Program-made: the position numbers and the translations under genes | The notes under the pieces: generated by a model | Seen by the model: the letters and a program-made list of their open reading frames with translations, nothing else | Told to the model about the DNA's origin: nothing | The model's database searches: none | Shown: piece after piece, positions 49,757 to 60,900 of the stretch | How positions within the stretch are numbered: position 1 is the first letter of the stretch | How the letters are laid out: each line of letters opens with the position of its first letter | NCBI GenBank assembly: GCA_037178975.1 | Contig: JASJZH010000006.1 | Span: 5,394,001-5,458,000, forward strand | Reading direction: 5' to 3' | DNA length: 64,000 nucleotides | Origin: Oscheius tipulae | Taxonomy: Eukaryota; Nematoda; Chromadorea; Rhabditida; Rhabditidae

Positions 49757-51520
49757 TTAGCTGCTGGTTTGACCCGTGGTACTAGCAAACTGCTGAAGAG
49801 CATCGAGGTTCTTCATATTTGTAGAAGGACGAATCACCGAAACTGCATGATCAAAATCGGATAGCTGAAAAAGAGCATGTTTTAAAATAAACAAATAAAT
49901 AACCTTTAGTGCTCGTAGTTGAGAAGCCGTTGTTTTTGCTAGCCTTGTTTTGTCAATCAATCGGACCGGTACCATGGCAGCTTCTTGACAAACAGCAAAC
50001 AAGTCAGCGTATGAGTAACCGCTTGTTCTACTGGCAATATATCTAGAAAACCAGCTATGTTACTGAGAAATTTTCTCACTTGTATTCAGAATCCGACAGT
50101 CCTCGAGCCATTCCATGTTTATGCAAGATAGATTTGATAGCCGAATAGCGTGATGCATCGTCCGGAAGAGGAATAAAGATGCGCTTGGCGAAACGTCTCA
50201 AAACAGCATCATCTAGTTCATGAGGCCTATTTGTAGCACCAATGACGAGAACTCGTTCATCTTAAGAGATTATTATTGAATATGGGAGAAAGATATTACT
50301 TGGATTGGTTGAAGCACCATCGAACTGCAGGAGAAACTCGGTTTTTAGCCTCCTCGACGACTCTGCTTCATTTTCTGACCGGCTGCAGAGGATTGAATCA
50401 ATTTCATCTGAACAGGTTTTGTATATAAACTAGTGAATACAACCTACCAATAAAAATAATAGATGGCTGGGCGTTCCTGGCCATCTGAAAGAGAGTTCGG
50501 ACCGTTTTCTCTCCCTCTCCAACCCATTTGGAGGTCAAGCTTGAAGCCGAAATATTGAAAAATGTCTGTTTAGTATCGGTGGCCACGCCTTTTGCCTGAA
50601 TATACTTAGAAAAGTGTTTAGTCAAGTTTACCAGCATAGTCTTCCCATTTCCTGGAGGTCCAAAGAGCAGGATGCCTTTCACGGGTTGACGGAGTCCACT
50701 GAATAGTTGTGGATTCAGAGCTGGGAGAAGTACCGTCTGAATAAACGATTGTCATGATAAGAGTATAAACAAACCTCTTCTAGAGCCATTTTGGCTGCTA
50801 CACAGCCAGAAATGTCGCAAAGGGAGACTCCCGTGCTGTCTAGAACCTCATCTAGTAGTCTTTCACCTGAACATGAGGATGGAACAGCAAGAGTATACTA
50901 CCTACCGAACTTCTTATCTACTCCTCTCAACAATTCCGACCTGTGGACCCTATTAAGCTCTAAAGGTGGTTCAGGTCTTGTGTTTTTGGTTGCTAGTCGG
51001 GCAGTCGTCAGACCTTGTTGAGGCACGCGTGCTGCTCTCGGGCAAGTAGAAGGTCCATCACTTTCACATTCGTTCAGTTTTTGAGCTAAAATGTTTTTTT
51101 GAAATACAAATTATGATTACTTACTCAAGGTAACGAATCGGTCCTTGACACTAGGAAGAAATTGGTTCAATCGTTCCAGATTTCCTACAAACTTTTTCTT
51201 CTCATCCTGTGTCAGCTGTTTCATATCTAGACTTGTGCTCATCTTTTGAGCCTGGAAGCAGAAGTTTTTAACTGTCTAAATGTTTATATACCTGGCTGAA
51301 GAATTCCAAGACTTTCTTGTACGTTTCCACGGCTTCAATAATCGTTCCTTTGCTCGCATCTGAAGCATTTTGCTCGAAAAAGTTGACGAAAGATTTTACC
51401 AGTTTTAAGTTTTTCGTCCAACTCTACAGCTTTTTGTAATAGTCCTTTTCCTTGGTCGAAATGACGATAAAATGTTGCTGACGGTCCAGACGGTCTATTC
51501 TGGCTGAGCAGGTTGTACAT
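49757..51520 (-). CDS. Spastin-type microtubule-severing AAA ATPase
   Basis: Cuts microtubules by threading tubulin tails through a hexameric ring. Start [20 protein letters not shown] (51520) lies 6 nt after a GTTTTCCAG acceptor. An N-terminal MIT domain follows ([15 protein letters not shown] … [18 protein letters not shown]), then a basic linker. The single AAA module has Walker [11 protein letters not shown], pore-loop-1 [20 protein letters not shown], Walker B PSIIFIDEIDS, the sensor-1 block [20 protein letters not shown] with the following arginines, and the C-terminal [16 protein letters not shown]. There is no long hydrophobic spastin hairpin, consistent with nematode SPAS-1. Linker length is short. 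Fidgetin lacks the MIT domain, so spastin is preferred. Introns are 36-41 nt. Confidence 0.93.
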
Positions 51521-52588
51521 CCTGTGCTGGAAAACATACGTATCTTTTTCCAAAATGACGACAATAATGTTGAAAATGTAAAATTCGTAATTTTTTCGTT
51601 TTTCAGAAAGCTAAGCAAAAAATTAGGTAAAATGACTTTGGGTTAGCGTTTTGTGTTGAAATGAATTCACATGTGAGATGGACTCTGCGTCTCTGCCACC
51701 ATGTCGCGGTCAGGTAGCTTCTATCGGCACAAGAAAAAGCTGGGTCACGCACAATACCCTGTTTAAATGTTACGTTCAAAATTTAAAAAGGAAATATCTT
51801 TCCATACGCTTATCAAGCAAATGAAATCATTCTTAGGCATCTGGCAAAATGGTCACTCAAAAAGCGATGAATCATTCGTTTTTCGCAGATAACAGGCTTG
51901 AAGGGAAAAACAATGAACGTAAGCTTGCACAGTTCGAGATTGAAAGAGCCAAGCATTAGCAAACCGCCGCTTTTTAAGCATCTGCTGCGTATCGATTCCA
52001 TAGCGTATCAATTGAAAGCGATTTGCAGCAACATCACTAGTTTCAGTTTCTTTTTCAACAGCTGTTTAATGTAATTACAGAAAACTCTAATTACAAATAG
52101 ATAAAACTAAGATTCGGTTAAAAACTACATGCTACATGTATGTAACAAGACTGTTTCATTGGTTATGAGAACCTTCGACAAAACTATAGTGTGAATTCTT
52201 GAAGCGATGAATCAACTTGTGACTGTTTAATGGTATCTGACCTGGGCTGGACACAACTAGTTTTCTACCGTATTGATACTATAAACGTTTATACCAAGAA
52301 AACTTACTCTCCGCCGAGACATTCTGCAGTGGAAGTTCGAGCAATTTCCTAAAGCAGACCGCAGTCAACTACTTGGGGCGAATCAATCCCTTTCCCATCG
52401 CATGCTAGACCCCTTTTTGTAGTTGGTCACCATGGTGAAGACTTAATCATAAAATGTACATTAGAACATGGAGAAAACATGACCACTTCGAAGAAAATAC
52501 AACCGGTAATCGGCGTGATTGAAAACCCATACAGGTTATAAAATGGCGTATTTGGAATTGGGAGTACCAGTTGAAAATGTAGAGAAGC
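51521..52588. other. Intergenic, spastin promoter region
   Basis: AT-rich sequence between spastin's 5' end and the CPT1 3' end, both on the minus strand. No gene or repeat recognised. Confidence 0.4.
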
Positions 52589-55500
52589 TTATAGATCGAA
52601 GAGGGCGGCCATATCTCGGAGAGCGTTCTCAAACTGTGTCTGGAAGCGACGAGAGTCACTGTTCTCTGCAGAATGGAAGCTGCTGATGTGGGCCAAAATG
52701 CTGTGGTTTCCTCCAAAACGGTAGCAAACCCCTGTAAGCGTAATTTCAGTCATATACTTCTAATATAAGTACCGTATCCTTCTTTAGCAACAGCTCCAAA
52801 GCAAGCTCCGAGCCAAGTATTGTTGATGTTGGTGTCTTCGTCATTTTGTTGGGTCACATTGGGAACATGAGAGGTGGACAAGAACCACTTCTGGTTGATG
52901 TAGTGTTCCAAGAAGGGTGAAGAGATTCCAAAACCCTTGGACAGGACGAACAGCACAAAGAGATGACGGTCAATTCCCTTTCCGACCATACATTCTCGGT
53001 TGCGGAGACCGTGCACTTCAGCAGCCTTCTTCAACTTGGCAATCTTCTTGGTTTTCGGGGCATTAGGGTTGAGAAAGGTTGTGACAAAGTCGCAGGACTC
53101 GTCACCAACTGTACGAAGAGTTTCAGTCCGAGAGTACTTGTAGAAACGAGGCGAAGCAGGCTCATATGTCAACTTGAAGGCTCCTTGGTCCTTAACATTT
53201 CAGTGTTAAAAATTTGCATTTATATATACCGTAAAACCTCTATTAGAAGCACCCCTCTATTATAAGCACCCCTCCAATATAAGCGCACCCAAACAGGGCG
53301 ATTGAAAATTAGAAGCCCACCCTCTAATAGAAGCGCACCCTCTATTTGAAGCGCACTTGGAACAATAATGAAATTTCAGCGGTTTTTGCCTCAAATTGTT
53401 ATAATTTCCTTTGTTTCTTCTCACGTTTGTTGTTTTCTATCTCCCTTTTTACTCGATTGTATTTCATTTGTATTGCTATTGTTTTAACTTCAGACGCAAA
53501 ATGTCTTCTCGCAAAAGCAAAGCAGAAGATTTTTGCTGTTGTCGATGGTTTGTTGCCTTGACTTTGTTATAAAATGACTCATCGAAAAATTGAAGCGCAC
53601 CCTCTATTAGAAGCACACCCTCTATTATAAGCGCACTCAAACGAGGTGATTGAAAAATAGAAGCGCATGCGCTTCTAATAGAGGTTTTACGGTATACCCT
53701 ATAGCAAGCCAGCTGAATAGCCATCTGTACGAAGGCATCAGGAGAGACTCCACATTTCTTAATCAGCCCTTTTCCAAACTCGCGGAAGACACACGAAGCA
53801 AGATCAACATCATCCGAAGCGACCTTGTGCGAGGCAAAGATTCGTTCGATTTCGGTGTCCATCTGCGAGACGCTTGTTTAAAAAACTAGAATGAGCAAGT
53901 TAACCTCGGGAGATACATCAACATCCAATCTTTGAGCAAATGTGATGGATTTCCTGTCAGCCTCGGTAATCTTTTCAATCTCCTTCTGTTGCTCGAGAGG
54001 CGGGTACTCCAGAATATCGACGTCCATGGTCATAAAGTTTTCCATGATGTGGTCAAACTCAGCTCCATCAGCGATTGAGTGTTCCGTTGTTCCTCCAGCC
54101 TGTATATAAAATAGTCATTTGTAACTATTGAATCCTACCCTAGCCGTCTGCAGATTGATTTGGTAGTTCAGGGATTTGTCACACCATCTGTCTCTTCCAT
54201 TACCGGTCAGCATTGTCTTCATGAAGTACGATAGCTTCTCCGGGTGCTCCTGAACTTCAGAATAAACTATTGACTCATGTGCTCACCGGATCGTAACCGT
54301 AACCTTCATTATCGTCCAAGACCAAAAATAGGAAACCACTTTCAATCAGCTCTAGTGTCTTCTTGTTGACTGGATGGTCCAGGAAGAATCTCTTTCTGTT
54401 GCGAGCCCATTGATCACGACTATCGTGAGTGAGAGTACAAACTCTTCCCATCTGGTCTTCTTCCTTCTCCGAACGCTCCAGAATGTCGGCAAAGATTCTG
54501 AAAGAAGATAAAATTTTCTGAAATTGTGGGTGAAATATTACTTGGTTAGCTCGTCGATAGTGTACATACGTCTATTCTTGTCACAAAGATCAACTTTGTA
54601 GAAGTTTCCGCGGCAGAGACAGACAAGATGACGAGAAATTCCGTAATTTTTCAGGTAGTCGCATTTCTCATCCGGAATGCGGGTCACAGAGTACATCTTC
54701 TCATAATGTCTTCCGCACACCAGTCCTTGGCCGAGCTGATAGTTGTGAAGGTAAAATTATTGCTTTGCAACCAACCGGTTTGATATTCTGCGCATCCATT
54801 GCTAAATGAGAGAGCGCTTCAATGAAGATGACGTGAGCCGCACGAACGGCAACTGTAGCCGGCCGATCTTCAAACAAATCAACATGGGCGACACTACTGT
54901 TGATTAGAAGAGGAGTTCTGAAGCAAAATGTTGTAGAAAATGTACTGCAGTTTGACATACTTGCTGTACAAATAAGCGTACTTCTCCCAGAAAGGAGTAA
55001 TGTAGTTGTCCGCGAACAGCGAGTAGATACGGGCATAGTTGTGGAGTTTGCGGCCTTCTCTGTTCAAGAATTCTTCTGCCTGCTCCTTGATTGCAGCAAA
55101 GTCTTCCTAAGCAGCAGTATTAAACAAAATAAAGAACGTGTGTTCTTACCGTAGAATGGAGATTTTTGACGGATCCGAGGTATCTCTTGATGGTATCCTC
55201 GAGATCGGGACACGAGGGCGAAGGCAGAAGAAGATCCGTCGATTTGAGAAGTGGAGGTGAAAATGAGAGAATCTTGTGCAGTAGCTAAAAATACATAGTT
55301 ACGTTATCTGCGACGACGTAGTCTCATATCAGTGCACATCCGTGCTAAAGAGACTAATCGCTCTGTTCCGTTTACGCGGAGTCGTATCACTGTGAAGTGT
55401 GGTCTAGCCTAGGCGAGCTATCTTCGCTGAATCCGCTACTCTTTATTTGATAGACGATTTTGCCCAGCAACTTAAAAAGCGACTGATAAAAACAAACATC

Positions 55501-56003
55501 TGGAAACCAGGACGGACTTTTTGATAAGGCGAACAAAATAACTTACACCCCAGATACGAGTAATGAACGATGGTTTCTTGGGATTCTCGAAGAGGTATCC
55601 CTTGTAAGAAAAGTAGAATCTCTTCAAAAACTGGCGCAGAACAACGACAGGCACATAAATTGCAATAGCCGAGACTGCGGCGATCTTTGCTAGCTGAAAA
55701 CAGAATGCGAAATGAAGTGACTGGACCTACTTCAGCGTAGAAATTATCAAATTTAGGTAGAGCATTCATCAGTGAATTTGCTGGGACCTTGTAGCAGTAA
55801 GCTCCTACAGCTGTGACGCTTCCAACAAAGTAAAAAGGCTTGACTGGCCATAGTCGGTTATCCAACGTGTTCTGAAAACATAGTAAAAGGCAAAAGTAAG
55901 AAAAACTAACGTAAAATTTATACCAGGTACGGTCCAAAGTTGAAGGAAACTTTTTCACGACAGGAAATGGTGGCTTTATTACTTTCTTCTCGGTTGAGAC
56001 CAT
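52589..56003 (-). CDS. Carnitine O-palmitoyltransferase 1 (CPT1)
   Basis: The outer-mitochondrial-membrane enzyme that makes long-chain acyl-carnitine, the entry step of beta-oxidation. ATG 56003 begins MVSTEKKVIKPPFPVVKKF. Two N-terminal membrane helices (FYFVGSVTAVGAYCY and AAVSAIAIYVPVVVLRQF) mark CPT1 rather than CPT2. A long intron (about 55.55-55.29 kb) follows, then LPSPSCPDLEDTIKRYLGSV and REGRKLHNYARIYSLFADNY. Later blocks are GISRHLVCLCRGNFYKVDL, LVLDDNEGYGYDPEHP, the catalytic-His block AGGTTEHSIADGAEFDHIM, QLACYRDQGAFKLTYEPASP, YSRTETLR, VGKGIDRHLFVLFVLSKG and the terminal KEGYG…CYRF. The last residues are RDMAALFDL. One intron (53195-53697) is enlarged by a mobile element. The usual carnitine-binding tail residues are present. 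Confidence 0.93.
53225..53696. mobile_element. MITE-like element with 26-bp terminal inverted repeats
   Basis: Left end 53225-53250 (TATACCGTAAAACCTCTATT and on) and right end 53671-53696 are perfect reverse complements over 26 bp, including the flanking TATA. Sub-terminal regions are built from degenerate direct and inverted copies of a CCTCTATTAGAAGCGCA unit (for example 53281-53353 and 53594-53665). The 471-bp body has no transposase frame. The outer TA on both sides fits a TA target duplication, as in Tc1/mariner and pogo-like superfamilies. It is a non-autonomous element sitting wholly inside a CPT1 intron. Confidence 0.88.
53281..53670. repeat. Degenerate AGAAGCGCACCCTCTATTAT sub-repeats inside the MITE
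   Basis: At least four copies of a roughly 20-nt unit near the left end and four near the right, in opposite net orientation at the two ends. A central 230-bp AT-rich segment separates them. The sub-repeats resemble the terminal sequence itself, as expected if transposase-binding sites were multiplied. Confidence 0.7.
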
Positions 56004-57180
56004 TCTAAAACCACTTGGTTACAGGTAAAACGATTGAAAAGAAAAATAGTTTAAGACAAGAACAAGATAAGAACAAAGAATGGTCTAGTTGACTCGGATT
56101 GCCGCTTGTTCCAGTTGGTGGTTGCTAATATTCAAGAGAGATAAGAGAGAACGGGCGTGCAGTGCTTGGAGAACAAAGTACAAGACAGCGCAGGAAACTG
56201 GATCTCGCGCAATTCTCCCGTACCAGCTTGCGACATGGTTTCATCCGCAAGGATTGACGACCACTAGACCACAATTGACCCACCACTCACAGGATTGGGG
56301 AAAACAACAAAGTTTTAATGAAGAACCTTCGGAGAGGAGGGCTAGGTGGTCAATAAGTGCAGAATAGGGGCAAAAAACAACATATAACGGGCTGACCTCA
56401 TGATTGAGCGTTCGAGACAAGAGATGCGTCACCAATAAATATTCCCGCAGTTTATCTCCAGTCCTTTAACAGTATTGAAGACGAATTCATCATTTTGAGG
56501 TAGATTGAAACCACTAAAAACGCATTCGTGAGGAATAGATTCTTGAAACGTCACAGAGAAATAGTTTGTTTTCGTCTTAAATTGTTAAACAAGAAAGTTT
56601 TTTTGTGTAGAATCGGGCAAATGAATACCATAAAAAGTAATAATAGAGTGAAGATACTGTCAAGAAGGGGAATATTGGCCCTCTGGGGGCCCGAATGAAG
56701 TTATGGGGTTGTTTTTGTAGCCACCAACATATTAGGCAAATATAAGTAACAAGCCATACAACAAGAAGTAACAACAAGTTACTCCTAAGAAGCTTGTAGA
56801 TTTACCGATATGTTATTCGAGAGTTGTATGTGATGAAAATAAAGTTTTGAAGTAAACGACGTGCTGAGGCTACCGACATTCTCATTTTATTCAGAAGTCA
56901 AATTTAATAGAAGCATTTTAAACTTGTGTCTGTTTAAATTTTAAACCTAGAAACGGAACTATACAATAGAAGAGACCTTCGTTATCCTAGACTTGAAATA
57001 TTGCTTATTTCATTCCTTCTTTTGAAATCAATGGTAACGATAGTTGTTTTCTGGCGGCTTCTCGCGTCACCTTCTACCAGACGGAATACAGGATAGCCCA
57101 TTCACATCGCTCCGCCTCCTTGCGGACCTTAAAGGCAAACTGACACTGCGGGTGTATGGTGTCCTCGAGAACGCGTTTTT

Positions 57181-57199
57181 GAATTTGAATTTGAATTTG
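57181..57199. repeat. Short GAATTT tandem repeat
   Basis: Three copies of GAATTT plus one base. A minor microsatellite in otherwise unannotated DNA. Confidence 0.7.
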
Positions 57200-57851
57200 T
57201 ACGCGAAGTTCAAAAATCTTGCATTTTGGTTTCTTTCTGCATTTTTCGGTGCTTTAAACACATTTTCTCGGTTTTTAAGTATGTTTAATCAAATCACCGT
57301 CAAATTCTACCCTTTAACAGGCTACTTCGATAGAAAAATTAGCAAGAAAAATGAAGAAAATATCCGTACAAAGGGAAAAAGACAGCGTTTTGTCCATTTT
57401 TCTGTCAAAGTAGTCTATTGTAGGTAGAACTTGACAGCGAATCAATTGAACACACTTAGAAACCGAGAAAATAAATGTAAAGCACCGAAAAATGGGCCGA
57501 GTTGCCCGTTAGTCATAAAAAGGTGATTCCGATTTGATACAGTACATTATTCCATGGCATTTGACAGCGTATCACCTGCTGTTCGCCAACAATACATAGA
57601 CGCTTGCACAAATCTTTCTTTGATGCCATACTATTTCATCTTCTTTGTATTGTTTCGTTAGTTTATAAAACCATTTTAGATGCTTACGTCATCTTTTCTT
57701 TGTTATCAGAATTTGGAAAACAATCTATGCGGCTGCTTTCCTCTTTATGATTAAGCTAGACTGGATCAACTTGACAGTAGTGCGCTTGAAAAATACAAAA
57801 ATTAGTTGACTGAAGATGATCCATTCTATTAAAGAACTGTCGTTTCCGTGT

Positions 57852-57904
57852 ATTCTCGAACCCGGGTCGTTCGAACGGAAAGTGAGCTGGCAACACCTGA
57901 GCCA
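57852..57904 (-). other. tRNA-like (SINE) relic with A and B boxes
   Basis: On the minus strand, TGGCTCAGGTG (57894-57904) fits the pol III A-box consensus. GGTTCGAGAAT (57852-57862) fits a B box except for its last two bases, 32 nt further on. Acceptor and anticodon stems do not pair, so it is not a working tRNA gene. It could be a tRNA-derived SINE remnant or chance. Confidence 0.25.
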
Positions 57905-60900
57905 CAAATGTAAGTGCGCTCAGAGAAAAAACCCGAGGGGTAAACTGGGCGCCCTGACGCTACCGCTAGCAACAGGCTACAGACTCAATTGGCCCACAAC
58001 AGGGAGCTAGACGGAGAAGGAAAAGTTACTCAATCCGGGCCAGTATGGTCCGATGTCTTACTTGTTCATCATTCAATGTAACATTCCAAAAAAACAGACA
58101 TGTTGCTAACGCTTTGACGACGAAAGTCAATGCGTTAGCTAGATTTTCTAAGTCAAAAATCATGATAGTGTTCAAACATAAAGCTCTTCAAACATAAAAT
58201 GCCCTGTCATCTGTCGAAGAATTTGAAGAAGCCAAACCTGAGTTGCAAGTCAAAGGCAACAACATGGAAACTGCACCAAGCTTCAACTGGTTTGTTTTCC
58301 AAAAATTCTGCAATTTTTTAATCTTTCAACAAAGAAAAGCAGCGTATTACAACCCTTTTTTTAACATGAGCTAGTTTTTCGATGTAAACAAGGAAGTATC
58401 ATTTTACTTGCTCGTTTTGTCCATTAAGCCTAAGGAAACGACAATCCCTTTCATCACATGAAAAACTTATTTGTGTTTTGAATACAGACAGCGTGTCTCG
58501 TGACAGGACATAATCATGATGTCTGTATTCAACAGTAGACAAATCCTCTTCATACGCTGCTCGAAAACAGTTTCGGCACAAAATGTTTTCTTTCTACTTC
58601 ATCTTCGATAAAATACTTCACATTTTATCTTAACACAAACCCGAGAGGCTGGCCCACTGCTTCCTCACGCCGGACGATGGAATCGGCAAATTGAGGCTGA
58701 CCCGCTTTTACTGAAATCACGATGATATTATCAATTGCAAGAAGTTCATTTACAAGGGCTATGGGAGGGGATGGAAACAACTTTGTCGTCGAATTTGAGT
58801 GTCAGACTAAATACTTTTATGCTACATTGACTTTTTGAATGAAGGTTATCTGAGTTCAGTAAGACATCGTTGGCAAAGTGTTCATCCTTAGAGCAGACAA
58901 AATCTCTTCCCATTATTGTCGAGGCAGCATACAAATTTCACTGTGGTTAATTTTCGATCGTAAAAAATGGTCAACTCTTCCATATCTAAATATTATGAAC
59001 TTTTCTGTGATATCCACAGCCATGACCAGTCATAAATTGCGTGAGCTGGCGAAATTCCAGTCAGCCAGCTGTTACCACTTCAGTGATCCCTGTGCTAAGG
59101 CGCGAATTTGTGGCGTTTTTCGCGCCAAGCACACAAAGGTTGACCTTGGTATGCGGGAAGTTGGCTGTCTGCCAGACTGTTGGCCACCCTCACGAGAAAA
59201 AAGAGAAAGACTAGTACTCTTACTGAACGAAGTGAGCGCAGTCTCGCGAAGTTCAAAGGTTTCTCACGGCGCGTGATGCATACTGGGAAGGTCTGAAACA
59301 GCCCTGGACTCAATGGTAAGGCCGCACAAAAAACGGTATTCACGGAACAGTTAGCACGTGTCTGGGAAAGGAAGATTCGCTGTACTATTCTGGGAAGTAA
59401 CCCATACCTATAAATTTGGCTTTTGTTCCCTAATCTTAGATCGTTAAGAAGCGTCTGAGCTTCCTTTCGCATTGCGTTATCATGAAATCAGCTGTCGGTT
59501 CCATTGAGTACCTGGCTCATTTTGATAAGAAGTCTCAAAATGTCAGAAGCACATTTTCCTCGTTTACATTTCAAGCATCACATGTCTCTCTGCTGTCCGC
59601 AGCATAAACAGTCTCTTTCCCATTTTGGCAATGATACGAAAAAGTTGCTCCTCATCTATCATGCATATGCCGCCGAGTCGTCAAATGGCTCTTCTTGGAC
59701 CACACATAGACTAAGTCTTCAGACATGTTTGGTCAGGTTCAAAGATGTTGAACAAGCAACACCAATAATCTAGATGTTGTGTTGACTCTGCGCACTTCTC
59801 TGCTCTTTCGAGGAGTCTTTTGCTTGAGGTAAATCCCAGATTTGAGTGATCCTCATGGTGAGCAGTAACACAACAAGGACAAGCATAGAATACTATTCGT
59901 TATGTACAGTTTCACTTTGAAAGTAATTTTGGCTTTACTTTTCTGAACCATATTTGCAAAATCTGACCAAACATTACTAATGTCCGTTATTCAAAATGTT
60001 CGTCACTAATCCTGTAAAATTTCCAAACTGTAAAGCATTTAGCTGGTCTTCCTCTTACACTTTATGTGTTTTTGTCATTCTCTCTTTTGCTATGCAACTA
60101 GTCATGCTGCGCATCTTAGTCACACCTTGTCTGAAAGATTTGAACTTACACAAGCACACACAACTACTATCCTTCAATAACTTGCCCTTTCTGTTTATGA
60201 GAAAAAATGTCGCGTATCAAATTTATACTTTGTAATGTAGTCGAGGTCCCCTTGTGAGTTCCATAGTCGAAACCACCAAGTCTCGGAGATTCAACTTGAG
60301 ATCCTCGAAGATCGCAACGTACTTTCACGTTATCCATCCTTAAGTGTCCGGTTGCGTCATGCGTGTTGCTGTTTGCGTTCCGCGTGTCTGTCCGGTCTGC
60401 CGGTCTTGTCTTTCCGGATGGGGCGGACGCTGTTGGTCGCTTTGCCGTCTGGCACAAAAAGTTCTAGCTTTCTGCGTGCTACCGATGGCATTTCATTGTG
60501 TTGGCGATGACGTTTTTGGCTACTACCTTTGTTACTCTTTTTACAGACTCTTTCTATTCATTCTTTACGTTGAGAACCTTTATACAACATTGTTTTCCTA
60601 TTTTCTTGTTTCCCATTCAGATTCTCCCTTTTCGGCTACGATCATTTTTTCTCTATGACCTTGTCCACTATTTCATCTTGTTTACTACTGTCACAAGACG
60701 AAGACAGGCGATATTTTGGCTAATACAAAATGTTTGTTCACATGGAATTGACTTGGTGGGCCTGTTTACAAGCCATTTTTGTTTACGCGCGATCTCCTCC
60801 TCTATCAATAGGGCCGAAAGATGATAGCCCGGATGCGTTATGCAAGTTGTTTGTTTTTTGTCCCCGGCTGTTTTGTGTCCTCTACAGTATTACCCTTTTT

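Noticed and set aside
53346-53561. 71-codon frame inside the MITE as a transposase remnant
   Set aside because: No DDE/D pattern or helix-turn-helix; hydrophobic low-complexity translation of AT-rich DNA.
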